Source: Alphaproteobacteria bacterium (GTDB taxonomy: Bacteria > Pseudomonadota > Alphaproteobacteria > Reyranellales > Reyranellaceae). From it: a stretch of 64,000 nt of DNA. The notes beneath the pieces were generated by a model. The model was not told the origin of the DNA, did no database searches, and was given only the letters and a program-made list of their open reading frames with translations. The DNA lies in the NCBI GenBank assembly GCA_019635875.1, contig JAHBYP010000003.1, positions 372,001 through 436,000 of the forward strand, given 5' to 3'. Below, one piece after another: positions 44,531 through 52,918 of the stretch (within the stretch, counting starts at the first letter, position 1; each line of letters begins with the position of its first letter). A program made the translations under genes and the position numbers.

Positions 44531-45201
44531 AGAACATCAAGGTCTGCGTCTTCGACGCCTACGGCACGCTGTTCGATTTCAACTCGGCGGTGGCGCGTCA
44601 TCGCGGCGAGATCGGCCCGCAGGCCGATCGCCTGGCGCAGATGTGGCGCGAGAAGCAGATCGGCTACACCTGGGTACGCAGCCTGATGGGAAAGTACGCG
44701 CCGTTCTGGCAGGTCACCGGCGAGGCGCTGTCCCACTGCCTGCAGGCCTGCGACCTGCCGCGCGAGGGCGCCCTGCACGAGAAGCTGCTGCAGGCCTATC
44801 TCGTCCTCGATCCCTTCCCCGAGATACGCTCGACGCTCGATGCGCTGCGCGCCGCCGAGATGCCGCTCGCGATCCTCTCCAACGGCAACCCGGAGATGCT
44901 CGAAGCCGTGGTGCGCAACACGGGTCTCGCCGACTGCTTCAACGCGCTGCTGAGCGTCGATGCCGTGAAGGTGTTCAAGCCCGATCCGCGGGTCTATCGC
45001 CTGGTCACGGAGCATTTCGCCGTCGCCGCCGCGGACGTGTGCTTCCTGTCGTCGAACGGCTGGGACGCTCACGGCGCGGCGAGCTTCGGCTTCCGCACCC
45101 TGTGGGTGAACCGCGCCGGCGCCGCGCCGGAAGGCCTGCCCGGCACTCCGGCCGGCGAATTGCGCTCGCTGGCCGAGCTGCCGACGCTGGTCCTGCCCTA
45201 G
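44527..45201 (+). CDS. Haloacid dehalogenase, type II (HAD superfamily)
   Basis: A 224-residue HAD hydrolase closely resembling L-2-haloacid dehalogenases. Motif I with the nucleophile Asp is VFDAYGTLFD, motif II LSNGNPEMLE, the motif III Lys is in KVFKPDPRVY, and motif IV is SSNGWDAHGA. The SSNxWD form is typical of type II 2-haloacid dehalogenases, which invert L-2-haloalkanoates to D-2-hydroxyacids. It is coupled to the transglycosylase gene by ATGA. Its stop overlaps the convergent DpgC-like gene. Confidence 0.9.
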   Translation: MKNIKVCVFDAYGTLFDFNSAVARHRGEIGPQADRLAQMWREKQIGYTWVRSLMGKYAPFWQVTGEALSHCLQACDLPREGALHEKLLQAYLVLDPFPEIRSTLDALRAAEMPLAILSNGNPEMLEAVVRNTGLADCFNALLSVDAVKVFKPDPRVYRLVTEHFAVAAADVCFLSSNGWDAHGAASFGFRTLWVNRAGAAPEGLPGTPAGELRSLAELPTLVLP

Positions 45202-46580
45202 ACCCTGCGGTTCTGCGCGTTCCAGTGGCGCTCGAGGTTGGCGATCAGCGCCGGGCTGAAATGGCAGAGCGCCTGCTCGCGGGCATAGACGGCGGCGTAG
45301 CGCCGGAAGGTGTCGAGCGGCTCGAGGCCGACGCGGAAGGCAACGCGGTTGCTGCGCGCGCTCACCATGCCGGAGCTGGTGAGCCCCTGCACCGCCTCCT
45401 CGACCGCCACCTCGATGTCCTGCGACGGCGCCAGCCTGTCGATGATCATCCGGCCTTCCGGGCTGTCGCAGTCCAGCCGCTTCTCGTACATGATCGCCTG
45501 GCGCGCGATGCGATCGCCGACGAAGCGCGGCAGGCGCAGATTGGCCATGCCGGGAATGATGCCTTCCTTGCGCGCCGGCAAGGTCATGTAGGAGTCGGCG
45601 CCGGCGATGTTGTAGTCGCAGACCAGCAGCACCTGGCAGCCGCCGCCGATCGCGAAGGTGTCGACCTGGCTGATCCAGACCTTCTCCTTCGTGTCACCGC
45701 TGGCCTCGTCGGGATTGACGTCGGCGCGCGCCAGGCCGCGCATCGCCTTGTTGACCCAGCCGAGATCGCGCCACAGGTACCAGATGTAGTCGATCTTGCC
45801 GTAGTAGAGATGGGTGAGGTTGATGCCGGCATTGAAGATGCGGCGGCCCGCGTACTTGGGATGCTCGACATAGTCGCCGCGCAGCACGCAGACCTGCGTC
45901 TGCGGATCGAGCAGCGCCAGATCAACGGCGATCTCCATCGGCGCCATGGTCGCGGCGTCCTCGGCGTTGAGGTAGCGCGGGTTGCGCAAGGTCACGTACG
46001 AGGCCTGGCCGCGCCGCTCGACGGTGGCGAAGTCGAGATCGGCCCTGCCGTCGCGATCGTAGGCGGCGAATCGCTCCAGAGAGTCCGCGAGCGGCAGCAG
46101 CATGGCGTGGCACAGATGCGTGCCGGTGTCGACGCGCGCCAGCACGGCATTGCACAGGATGCCCTGGTCGATCTCGATGCCGTCCTTGTCGCCCTGCTTG
46201 CCGGCGCGCTCGGCGTCGACCTCCGTCTCGGTCGGACACAGGCCCGGCACCAGCACCGCCGCCTCGTAGATCAGCCGCTCGACACGCACGAACTTGCGCA
46301 TGTGGTCGGTGAGCCGGTTGTAGACTTCCAGGACGTGCGCCGCGGTGAACAGCCGCCGGCTCTCGCGCGCGGCCTCGAGCAAGGCGGCAGCGGCCTGCTG
46401 CTGCGCCGGCGTGCGTTGCGGCTTGAGCGGCAGCATGGCGCGCAGCTCGCGCTCCAGCCGCCAGAACTGGCCGAAATGCGCAACGTCCTCGGCATAGCCG
46501 GCCGCCGCCCCGGGCCGCGCCGCCATCCAGGCCCGCACACGCGTCTCGTCGAGTCCGGCCTCCAGCAAGCTCCGCATCAT
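45198..46580 (-). CDS. DpgC-like crotonase-fold protein (cofactor-free dioxygenase homologue)
   Basis: A 460-residue protein with an N-terminal helical domain of about 180 residues followed by a crotonase fold. It matches my recollection of DpgC, the (3,5-dihydroxyphenyl)acetyl-CoA 1,2-dioxygenase of glycopeptide-antibiotic pathways. Shared features are RNPRYLNAEDAATMAPMEIAVD, a HPKYAGRRIFNAGINLTHLY segment, FAIGGGCQVLLVCDY, and EGIIPGMANLRLPRFVG. No dpgA, dpgB or dpgD is adjacent. It may oxygenate another arylacetyl-CoA without metal or flavin. The start at 46580 follows GGAGGG; it is divergent from a PLP dehydratase gene. Confidence 0.75.
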   Translation of the reverse strand: MMRSLLEAGLDETRVRAWMAARPGAAAGYAEDVAHFGQFWRLERELRAMLPLKPQRTPAQQQAAAALLEAARESRRLFTAAHVLEVYNRLTDHMRKFVRVERLIYEAAVLVPGLCPTETEVDAERAGKQGDKDGIEIDQGILCNAVLARVDTGTHLCHAMLLPLADSLERFAAYDRDGRADLDFATVERRGQASYVTLRNPRYLNAEDAATMAPMEIAVDLALLDPQTQVCVLRGDYVEHPKYAGRRIFNAGINLTHLYYGKIDYIWYLWRDLGWVNKAMRGLARADVNPDEASGDTKEKVWISQVDTFAIGGGCQVLLVCDYNIAGADSYMTLPARKEGIIPGMANLRLPRFVGDRIARQAIMYEKRLDCDSPEGRMIIDRLAPSQDIEVAVEEAVQGLTSSGMVSARSNRVAFRVGLEPLDTFRRYAAVYAREQALCHFSPALIANLERHWNAQNRRV

Positions 46581-46681
46581 GATCCCTCCATGCCCATTGC
46601 CGACGATCACACCGGCCCGGCGTGGCACGGTCAAGCGCCGCGCTGCTATGGTGGTCGCTCCCCTGCTCTTCGAGTTCGACC

Positions 46682-47680
46682 ATGGATCATCCCTCGCCCG
46701 TCTATGCCGATGTCGAAGCCGCCGCGCGCCGCCTCGCCGGCGCCGCGATCCGCACGCCGCTGCTGGAGAACCCCCGCGTCAACGACCGGCTGGGCGGCCG
46801 ACTGCTGATCAAGGCCGAGCCGCTTCAGCGCACCGGCTCGTTCAAGTTCCGCGGCGCCTACAATTTCATCGCCCAGCTGTCGCAGCAGCAGCGCCAGGCC
46901 GGCGTCGTCGCCTGGTCGTCGGGCAATCACGCCCAGGGCGTCGCCGAGGCGGCACGCATCCTGGGCACGCCGGCGACCATCGTGATGCCGAGCGACGCGC
47001 CGGCGATCAAGGTCGCCAACACCAGGGCGAGCGGCGCCACGATCGTCAGCTACGACCGCATCAGGGACGACCGCGAGGCAATCGCGCGCGATCTCGCGAC
47101 GCGCGAGGGCCGCACGCCGATCCCGCCCTACGACCATCCCTGGATCATCGCCGGCCAAGGGACCGCCGGCATCGAGGCGGTCGAGCAGGCGCGTGAGCTC
47201 GGCGTGACGCTCGACGCCATCATCGCGCCATGCAGCGGCGGCGGCCTGTCGAGCGGCGTCGCCACCGCGGTGAAGCATCTCAGCCCGACGAGCGAATGCT
47301 ATGCCGGCGAGCCGGCCGGCTTCGACGATCTCGCCCGCTCGCTCGCCGCCGGCCAGATCAGGCGCAACGACAGGCTCGTGGGCTCGTTCTGCGACGCGCT
47401 GCTGGCGCCGGAGCCGGGCCGGATCACCTTTGCGATCGCCCGGCGCCTGCTGTCGGGCAGCCTTGTGGCCAGCGACGAGGAGGTGTGCGAGGCGATGGAG
47501 CTGGCTTTCCGCGAGTTCAAGCTGGTGGTCGAGCCGGGCGGCGCCGTCGGCTTGGCCGCGGTGCTGACGGGCCGCCTGCCGGTGCGCGGCCGCGCGGTCT
47601 GCGTCGTGTGCTCGGGCGGCAACGTCGACGCCGAGACCTTCCGCGAGGCACTGGCGACGGCGCTCAGGCGCGCGGCGTGA
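46682..47680 (+). CDS. PLP-dependent threonine/serine dehydratase-like enzyme
   Basis: A 332-residue fold-type II PLP enzyme without a C-terminal ACT domain, so the catabolic or hydroxyaspartate type rather than biosynthetic IlvA. The Schiff-base Lys lies in GSFKFRGAYN (about 57), with the substrate loop SSGNHAQGVAEAA (about 80), the phosphate-binding CSGGGLSSG (about 185) and the pyridine-contact CSGGN near the C-terminus. It deaminates L-threonine, L-serine or a 3-hydroxyaspartate to the 2-oxoacid. Its stop overlaps the start of the nucleotide cyclase gene. Confidence 0.88.
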   Translation: MDHPSPVYADVEAAARRLAGAAIRTPLLENPRVNDRLGGRLLIKAEPLQRTGSFKFRGAYNFIAQLSQQQRQAGVVAWSSGNHAQGVAEAARILGTPATIVMPSDAPAIKVANTRASGATIVSYDRIRDDREAIARDLATREGRTPIPPYDHPWIIAGQGTAGIEAVEQARELGVTLDAIIAPCSGGGLSSGVATAVKHLSPTSECYAGEPAGFDDLARSLAAGQIRRNDRLVGSFCDALLAPEPGRITFAIARRLLSGSLVASDEEVCEAMELAFREFKLVVEPGGAVGLAAVLTGRLPVRGRAVCVVCSGGNVDAETFREALATALRRAA

Positions 47681-48735
47681 ACGCGCGCGAGATCCTCGCC
47701 AAGGGCGGTGCCGGCCGGCGCGTCGCCGAGACGCGCATGATCGCCGCGATCTGCGCCAGCGTGGCGGCGGCCAGCTTCATCTTCGGCTATGTGCGCGCCG
47801 CGGAGGGCCACCCGGCCGTGTTCTCCGGCCTCCAGGGCATCGTCAACGCGCTGCTGGCGTCCGTGCCTCTGATCGCCTTCGAGATAAAGGGACGACGCTT
47901 CGGCGCGCTGTCGCGGCTGCGGCGCCTGCCCTTCGGCTGGTTCTTCGCGCTGAAGGTCGCCGTCTATCTCATCGTCATCGTCGTCTCGATCTTCGTCGCC
48001 CGAAAGCTGTTCGCCGGGCTGGTGCCGCAATCGGCCGGCTTCGACGAGAACTTTCGCGAGATCCTGTTCTTCGCCACGCTGATGGCGCTGGGCAGCAACC
48101 TCGTGATCGAGGTCGGCATGCTCGTCGGCTTCGGCACGCTGGGACGCCTGCTCGCCGGACGCTATTTCCAGCCGCGCCGCGAGGAGCTGGTCTTCGCCGT
48201 CATCGACATGACCAGCTCGACCAGCGTCGCCGAGCGCCTGGGCGATCTCGACTTCCACGCGCTGCTCAACGCCTTCTTCGCCGATATCGGCAATGCCGCG
48301 TACGACTACGACGCGGAGATCCATAAATACGTCGGCGACGAGGCCATCCTGTCGTGGCCGGTCTCGCTGGGCCTGAAAGACAGCCGCGCGGCGCTCTGCG
48401 TCTTCGCCGTCGCACGAGCCATCGAGCAACGCGGCGCGTGGTATCGCAGCCGCTTCGGCCTTGTGCCCACATTCCGCGCCGCGCTGCATGTCGGCACCGT
48501 CGCCGCCGGCGAGATCGGCCAGCAGCGGCGTGAGATCGCCTATGTCGGCGACACGCTCAACACCGCCTCCCGTCTGCTCGACGCGGCCCGCGACGCCGGC
48601 CGCGATGTCGTGGTCTCGCAGGCGCTGCTCGATCGACTCACATTGCCCGCCGGATTGCGCAGCGAGCGGCTGACGCCGGCCGACGCGTCGGGCAAGCGCG
48701 AGAAGGTGCCGCTGGCGGCGCTGAGCCTGGCGTAG
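47677..48735 (+). CDS. Membrane-anchored class III adenylate/guanylate cyclase
   Basis: A 352-residue protein with four membrane helices (about 20-42, 47-67, 82-108, 121-148) and a cytosolic cyclase domain (about 165-340). Metal-binding Asp residues lie in FAVIDMTSSTSVAERLGD and HKYVGDEAILSW. The transition-state region is AYVGDTLNTASRLLDAAR. It makes cAMP or cGMP as a second messenger. The start is a GTG sharing bases with the preceding TGA; the usual purine-specifying residues are not clear enough to choose the nucleotide. Confidence 0.86.
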   Translation: MNAREILAKGGAGRRVAETRMIAAICASVAAASFIFGYVRAAEGHPAVFSGLQGIVNALLASVPLIAFEIKGRRFGALSRLRRLPFGWFFALKVAVYLIVIVVSIFVARKLFAGLVPQSAGFDENFREILFFATLMALGSNLVIEVGMLVGFGTLGRLLAGRYFQPRREELVFAVIDMTSSTSVAERLGDLDFHALLNAFFADIGNAAYDYDAEIHKYVGDEAILSWPVSLGLKDSRAALCVFAVARAIEQRGAWYRSRFGLVPTFRAALHVGTVAAGEIGQQRREIAYVGDTLNTASRLLDAARDAGRDVVVSQALLDRLTLPAGLRSERLTPADASGKREKVPLAALSLA

Positions 48736-48738
48736 GTC

Positions 48739-50139
48739 CTACGCTGCCGCCTGCACGTCCATCGGCGGCAGGGTGAGACGGAAGAGCGCGCCGCCCATGG
48801 CGCTGCGCGCGACCTCGACCCTGCCGCCGTGCTGGACCGCGACCTCGTGCACGATCGCCAGCCCCAGGCCGGCGCCGCCGCCGCGATCATGGCCGCGCCA
48901 GAAGCGCTCGAAGATGTGCTGCTGGGTGTCGGCGGTCACGCCCGGCCCGGCGTCGTGCACCTCCAGCCGCACGTTGTCGGCCTCGCCTTCGATGACGACG
49001 TTCACCGACTGGCCGCGCGGCGTGTAGCGCAGCGCGTTCTCGACCAGGTTGCGCGCCGCGGCGGCCAGCATCTCGGCGTTGCCGACCACGCGCACCGGCC
49101 TGTCGGGCGCCTGCAGCGAAAGCTGCTTGCCCGCGGCAACGGCCAGGGGCGCCAGACGCGCCACCACGTCGCTGGCGACCTCCGCGAGATCGACCGGGTC
49201 CTTGGTGATCGGCAGGCGCGAATCGAGCCGTGACACCGCCAGCAGCTGGTCGATGATTCGGCTCATGCGCTCGACATCGGCGCGGATGGCGTCGGCCATG
49301 CCGCGGTCTTCCAGGGCGTCAAGCCGCGCCCGCAGCACCGCCAGCGGCGTGCGCAGCTCATGGGCGGCGTTGGCGGTGAAGCGGCGCTGCTCGGCGAAAC
49401 CCAGTGCCAGGCGATCGAAGGCCTTGTTGACGGCATCGACCAGCGGGCGGATCTCGGCCGGCACGGCGGTCTCCAGCCGCGTCTCGGGCCTTGAGGCGTC
49501 GATCAGGTTGGCCTGGTCGGCGGCGCGCGTCACCGGCCGCAGCGCGCTGCGCACGGTCCACAGCGCAATCGCCATGATGATCACGAAGATCGGTGCGATC
49601 ACCGGCAGCACCTCGGGGAACACCGAGGTGAGAATCCAGTGGCCGATATCGTCGTGTCGGGGCTCGGGGCGCATCACCGCCACCCGCAGCGGGCCGACGC
49701 CCCGCACGTCGCGCGTTACCAGCGCGAGCTGGTAGCGCCTGCCGATCGCCGCGCCTGGCGGCGCGTCGACGACCATGTAGGGCAGGCGCCAGGCGGTCGA
49801 GGGGGCAATCGGCAGCAAAGCGCCCGTGCCGACCGGCGAGTCCTTCACCGTGCGGCCGGTCCGCGGATCCATCACGAAGATCCGCAATCCGTCCACGTCG
49901 TCGAGTTCGCGTATCGTGCGATCGCTGTGCTTGAGCTCGACGGTGCCATCGGCCAACCGACGCGCATCGCGCACGGCGATGGTGGCGATGTCGCCCAGCT
50001 CGTCGTCCGCGAAGACGTCGCGCGCGTCCCACAGCCAATAGACATAGAGCACCGTGAGGCCGACGACCGACAGTCCCGCGAGCAACAGGAAGTTCCTGAG
50101 CAGTCGCTTGCTGATCGAGATCGTCCGCGTCGCGTTCAA
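48739..50139 (-). CDS. Sensor histidine kinase (QseC/TctE-like)
   Basis: A 466-residue membrane kinase. The first helix is at about 12-35, followed by a periplasmic sensor of about 140 residues, the second helix at about 178-200 and a HAMP-like linker. The H-box is NAAHELRTPLAVLRARL with the phosphorylated His at about 259. The ATPase domain has N (ARNLVENALRYTP), G1 (VHDAGPGV) and G2 (GAGLGLAIV) boxes. It phosphorylates the response regulator encoded 25 bases upstream on the same strand. The stimulus is unknown. Confidence 0.93.
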   Translation of the reverse strand: MNATRTISISKRLLRNFLLLAGLSVVGLTVLYVYWLWDARDVFADDELGDIATIAVRDARRLADGTVELKHSDRTIRELDDVDGLRIFVMDPRTGRTVKDSPVGTGALLPIAPSTAWRLPYMVVDAPPGAAIGRRYQLALVTRDVRGVGPLRVAVMRPEPRHDDIGHWILTSVFPEVLPVIAPIFVIIMAIALWTVRSALRPVTRAADQANLIDASRPETRLETAVPAEIRPLVDAVNKAFDRLALGFAEQRRFTANAAHELRTPLAVLRARLDALEDRGMADAIRADVERMSRIIDQLLAVSRLDSRLPITKDPVDLAEVASDVVARLAPLAVAAGKQLSLQAPDRPVRVVGNAEMLAAAARNLVENALRYTPRGQSVNVVIEGEADNVRLEVHDAGPGVTADTQQHIFERFWRGHDRGGGAGLGLAIVHEVAVQHGGRVEVARSAMGGALFRLTLPPMDVQAAA

Positions 50140-50164
50140 GCCTTCTCCTGAGCGGATGGTGCCG

Positions 50165-50854
50165 TCACACCGTCTCGACCGGCTTCTCGGCCGTGAGCAT
50201 GTAGCCCACGCCGCGGATCGTATGGATGGCGACGCTGGCGCCGGCGCCGACCAGGCGCTTGCGCAGGCGCGAGACGCTGGCCTCCATGGCGTTGGAATCG
50301 ACCTCGTCGTCGAAACCGTACAGCCCGTTCTCGATCGAACGGCGGGTGACGACCTGGCCGACGCGGCGCATCAGCAGCTCGAGCAGGGTGAGCTCGCGAC
50401 GCGGCAGGGTGACCGCCGAGCCTTCGACGGCGACGGCGCTGGTCGTAGCGTCGAACTCGAGGTTGCCGGCGCGCAGGCGCATGCCCAAGGCGCCGTTGGG
50501 CCGCCGCATGATGGCGCGCAGCCGGGCCAGCAGCTCGGCCATGGCGTACGGCTTGCCGATGTAGTCGTCGGCGCCGACGTTGAGTCCGGCGACCCGCTCG
50601 TCGAGCGCGTCGCGCGCGGTGGTGACGATCACCGGCGTCGAATCGTTGGCACGGCGCCAGTCGCGCAGCAGGTCCATCCCGTCGCCGTCAGGCAGCGCCA
50701 GGTCGAGCAGTACCACGTCGTAGCGCACGGCGGCGACGGCGGCACGCGCCTCGTCGACCGTGCCGGCGACATCGACGGCGAAGCCTTCGCGCGCCAGGTT
50801 GGAGCGTACGAGATCGGCCAGTTCCGCCTGGTCTTCCACGATAAGGAGGCGCAT
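50165..50854 (-). CDS. OmpR/PhoB-family response regulator
   Basis: A 229-residue regulator. The receiver domain (1-120) has the acidic pair in IVEDQ, the phosphoacceptor Asp in DVVLLDLALPDGDG (about 51) and the Lys in GADDYIGKPYA. A winged-helix DNA-binding domain (about 130-222) ends IHTIRGVGYML. The start at 50854 matches the family N-terminus. It is the first gene of a two-gene operon with the kinase, divergent from an FAD oxidoreductase that may be a target. Confidence 0.95.
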   Translation of the reverse strand: MRLLIVEDQAELADLVRSNLAREGFAVDVAGTVDEARAAVAAVRYDVVLLDLALPDGDGMDLLRDWRRANDSTPVIVTTARDALDERVAGLNVGADDYIGKPYAMAELLARLRAIMRRPNGALGMRLRAGNLEFDATTSAVAVEGSAVTLPRRELTLLELLMRRVGQVVTRRSIENGLYGFDDEVDSNAMEASVSRLRKRLVGAGASVAIHTIRGVGYMLTAEKPVETV

Positions 50855-50936
50855 GGGATGCTCCGTCTGGCGCATCGTAGCGCGGCTCAGGGGTCCGCCC
50901 CGTGGCATGCCCTGCTTCGCGCCCGTGATGGCTGTT

Positions 50937-50989
50937 GTCAGGTTCATCGCCTTGCTACCGCCACTCCCCGACAGGAACCTGACGAACCT
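50937..50989. promoter_or_regulatory. Inverted and direct GAACCT repeats upstream of the FAD oxidoreductase
   Basis: GTCAGGTTC (50937-50945) and GAACCTGAC (50975-50983) form a perfect 9-bp inverted repeat. A second GAACCT follows at 50984-50989, nine bases on, directly against the ATG. The position between a response-regulator operon and a divergent gene suggests an operator for that regulator (inference). Confidence 0.45.
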
Positions 50990-52285
50990 ATGATTTCGAC
51001 GCAACTGTCCGCAAGTTTCTGGTCTGCCTCGGCGGCGCCTGCGCCTGCCACGGGCCGCCTGGAGGGTGACCTAGGGGTCGATGTCGCGGTGGTCGGCGGC
51101 GGCTTCAGCGGGCTGTCGACGGCCCTGCATGTCGTTGAATCTGGCCGAACTTGTGCCATCGTCGAGGCCGGCGAGATCGGCAGCGGCGCCTCCGGCCGCA
51201 ACAACGGCCAGGTGATTCCGACCCTGTCGCGGCCGGATCCCGCGACAATGTTGCAGAAGTATGGCGCCGAGCGCGGCCGCCGGTTTGCCGGCCTGGTGCG
51301 CGACTCCGCGCAATTCACCTTCGACCTGATCCGGCGCCACGGCATCGAATGCGACGCCGAGCAGAGCGGCTGGATGCAGCCCGCTCATTCGCCCGGCCGC
51401 TTCGAGAAGATCAGCCGCAAGCGGTTTCGCGAATGGGGCGAACTGGGCGCGCCGGTGGAGTTGCTCGACAGGGAACGCATCGCCGAGCTGACCGGCAGCG
51501 ACGCCTGGCATGGCGGTTGGCTCAATCCCACAGGCGGCCACATAAATCCGCTCGGCCTGGCGCGCGGCCTGGCAAAGGCGGCGATCGGCAAGGGAGCGCA
51601 GATCTTCACCGACTCGCCGGCGACGTCGATCGAGCGCCTGGCCGACGGCGGCTGGCGCCTGCATACGCCGAAGGGCTCGCTGCGCGCAGAGCGCGTTGTG
51701 CTGGCGACCAATGCCTATACCGACGATCTGTGGCCGGGGCTCAGGCGCGAGATCGTGCCGGTGTTCAGCTTCCAGATGGCGACACGGCCGCTCTCCGACA
51801 ATGTGCGCCGCAGCGTGATTCCCGGCCGCCAGGCGCTCAGCGACACCCATGGCGACCTGCGTTTCTGCCGATACACCAGCGACCATCGCCTGGTGACCGG
51901 CGGCGCGATGTTCTGGCGCGGCGATCTCGATCGGCGCATTCGCGCCCATGTCGGCGCACGCATCGAGCGGCTGTTCCCGCAGATTGGTTCGGTGTCGTTC
52001 GACTACGTCTGGTGCGGCTATCTCGCCATGACGCGCGACTACTTCCCGCGCCTGCACGAGCTCGCACCCGGTCTCGCCACCTGGATCGGCTGCAACGGTC
52101 GCGGCGTGGCGCTGGGCACCATCATGGGCGCCGAGCTGGCGCGCTGGGCGACCGGCGCGGCGCGCATCGAGGAACTCGCCCTGCCGGCGACCGCAGTCGA
52201 GAGGCTGCCGGCACATCCGCTCGCCAGGCTCGCCGGCCGCTTCATGATCCTGCTCTACCGCCACCGCGACGCGCGCGAGATATAG
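50990..52285 (+). CDS. FAD-dependent amine/amino-acid oxidoreductase (DAO family)
   Basis: A 431-residue flavoprotein. The dinucleotide-binding motif DVAVVGGGFSGLSTALHV is at about residue 30, followed by GSGASGRNNGQVIP, which is typical of gamma-glutamylputrescine oxidase-like DAO proteins. The C-terminal FAD motif is WIGCNGRGVALGTIMGAELA. It oxidises a secondary amine or N-substituted amino acid. The start at 50990 is preferred; a longer frame runs through the antisense of the response regulator. Confidence 0.9.
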   Translation: MISTQLSASFWSASAAPAPATGRLEGDLGVDVAVVGGGFSGLSTALHVVESGRTCAIVEAGEIGSGASGRNNGQVIPTLSRPDPATMLQKYGAERGRRFAGLVRDSAQFTFDLIRRHGIECDAEQSGWMQPAHSPGRFEKISRKRFREWGELGAPVELLDRERIAELTGSDAWHGGWLNPTGGHINPLGLARGLAKAAIGKGAQIFTDSPATSIERLADGGWRLHTPKGSLRAERVVLATNAYTDDLWPGLRREIVPVFSFQMATRPLSDNVRRSVIPGRQALSDTHGDLRFCRYTSDHRLVTGGAMFWRGDLDRRIRAHVGARIERLFPQIGSVSFDYVWCGYLAMTRDYFPRLHELAPGLATWIGCNGRGVALGTIMGAELARWATGAARIEELALPATAVERLPAHPLARLAGRFMILLYRHRDAREI

Positions 52286-52324
52286 AGCAGGTCGGACTCC
52301 GGTCATCCTCGGTGCCGTTCACCC

Positions 52325-52391
52325 TGTCATCCCGAGCGCAGCGAGCGATCCAGGGAAGCAGTCTGGATCCCTCGCTGCGCTCGGGATGACA
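52325..52391. repeat. Dispersed palindromic element, well-preserved copy
   Basis: The left arm TGTCATCCCGAGCGCAGCGA and the mirrored right arm TCGCTGCGCTCGGGATGACA are exact reverse complements of 20 bases. They enclose shorter GATCC pairs. This is the same family as 22822-22884 and again lies between convergent genes. Confidence 0.85.
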
Positions 52392-52428
52392 GGAGGATAT
52401 CTTGCCCGAGCAGGCCGCGTTCGCGGCG

Positions 52429-52917
52429 TCAGAGCATCCGCACCATGTAGGTCGCGTCGTCGCCGTAGCTGGCGAGGCCCTTCGCGATGGACGTGATCGC
52501 GAAGCCCTGGCGCGACCAGAATGCCGTGGAGTTGTTCACCGCCGTCAAGGCCAGGCGCGAGAAGCCATGGCGTCGCGCGACACCAGCCAGGATCTCGGCG
52601 GCGGCCTCGCCGTAGCGCAGGCCGCGCGCCTCGGGCAGCAACGCGACGTCGTGGACATAGAGACAGTCGGCGTCGCCGGGCAGCGCGCCCAGCAACGTGT
52701 CGAGCGCCGGCGGGTGTCCCACGACGCCGGGATGGGCGATGGCGTAGCCGACCGGCGCGCCGTCGCCGATCGCGACCAGGCAACCGTCAGGAAAGAGATG
52801 CAGCCGTTCGACCGGCACCTCCTCGCGCTCGGGAAAGCGCGGATGGACGATGGCGCTGATGCGCTCGACATCGGGCAGATCGCCGGCGCGCATCGGCCGC
52901 CACGCCGGCACCGCCAT
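52429..52917 (-). CDS. GNAT-family N-acetyltransferase
   Basis: A 162-residue acetyltransferase: start WRPMRAGDLPDVERISAIVHP, the central strand CLYVHDVALLPEARGLRYGEAAAE with the acetyl-CoA pyrophosphate loop (here RGLRYG rather than the usual QGxGxG/A), then LALTAVNNSTAFWSRQGF at the end. The acceptor is unknown. The start at 52917 lies one base after the stop of the metallohydrolase gene, so it is in that operon. Confidence 0.85.
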   Translation of the reverse strand: MAVPAWRPMRAGDLPDVERISAIVHPRFPEREEVPVERLHLFPDGCLVAIGDGAPVGYAIAHPGVVGHPPALDTLLGALPGDADCLYVHDVALLPEARGLRYGEAAAEILAGVARRHGFSRLALTAVNNSTAFWSRQGFAITSIAKGLASYGDDATYMVRML

Positions 52918-52918
52918 G

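Noticed and set aside
42286-45201. A 971-residue plus-strand frame spanning the transglycosylase and dehalogenase genes
   Set aside because: It is the shifted frame of two well-supported genes; only its last third (from 44527) is the real dehalogenase.
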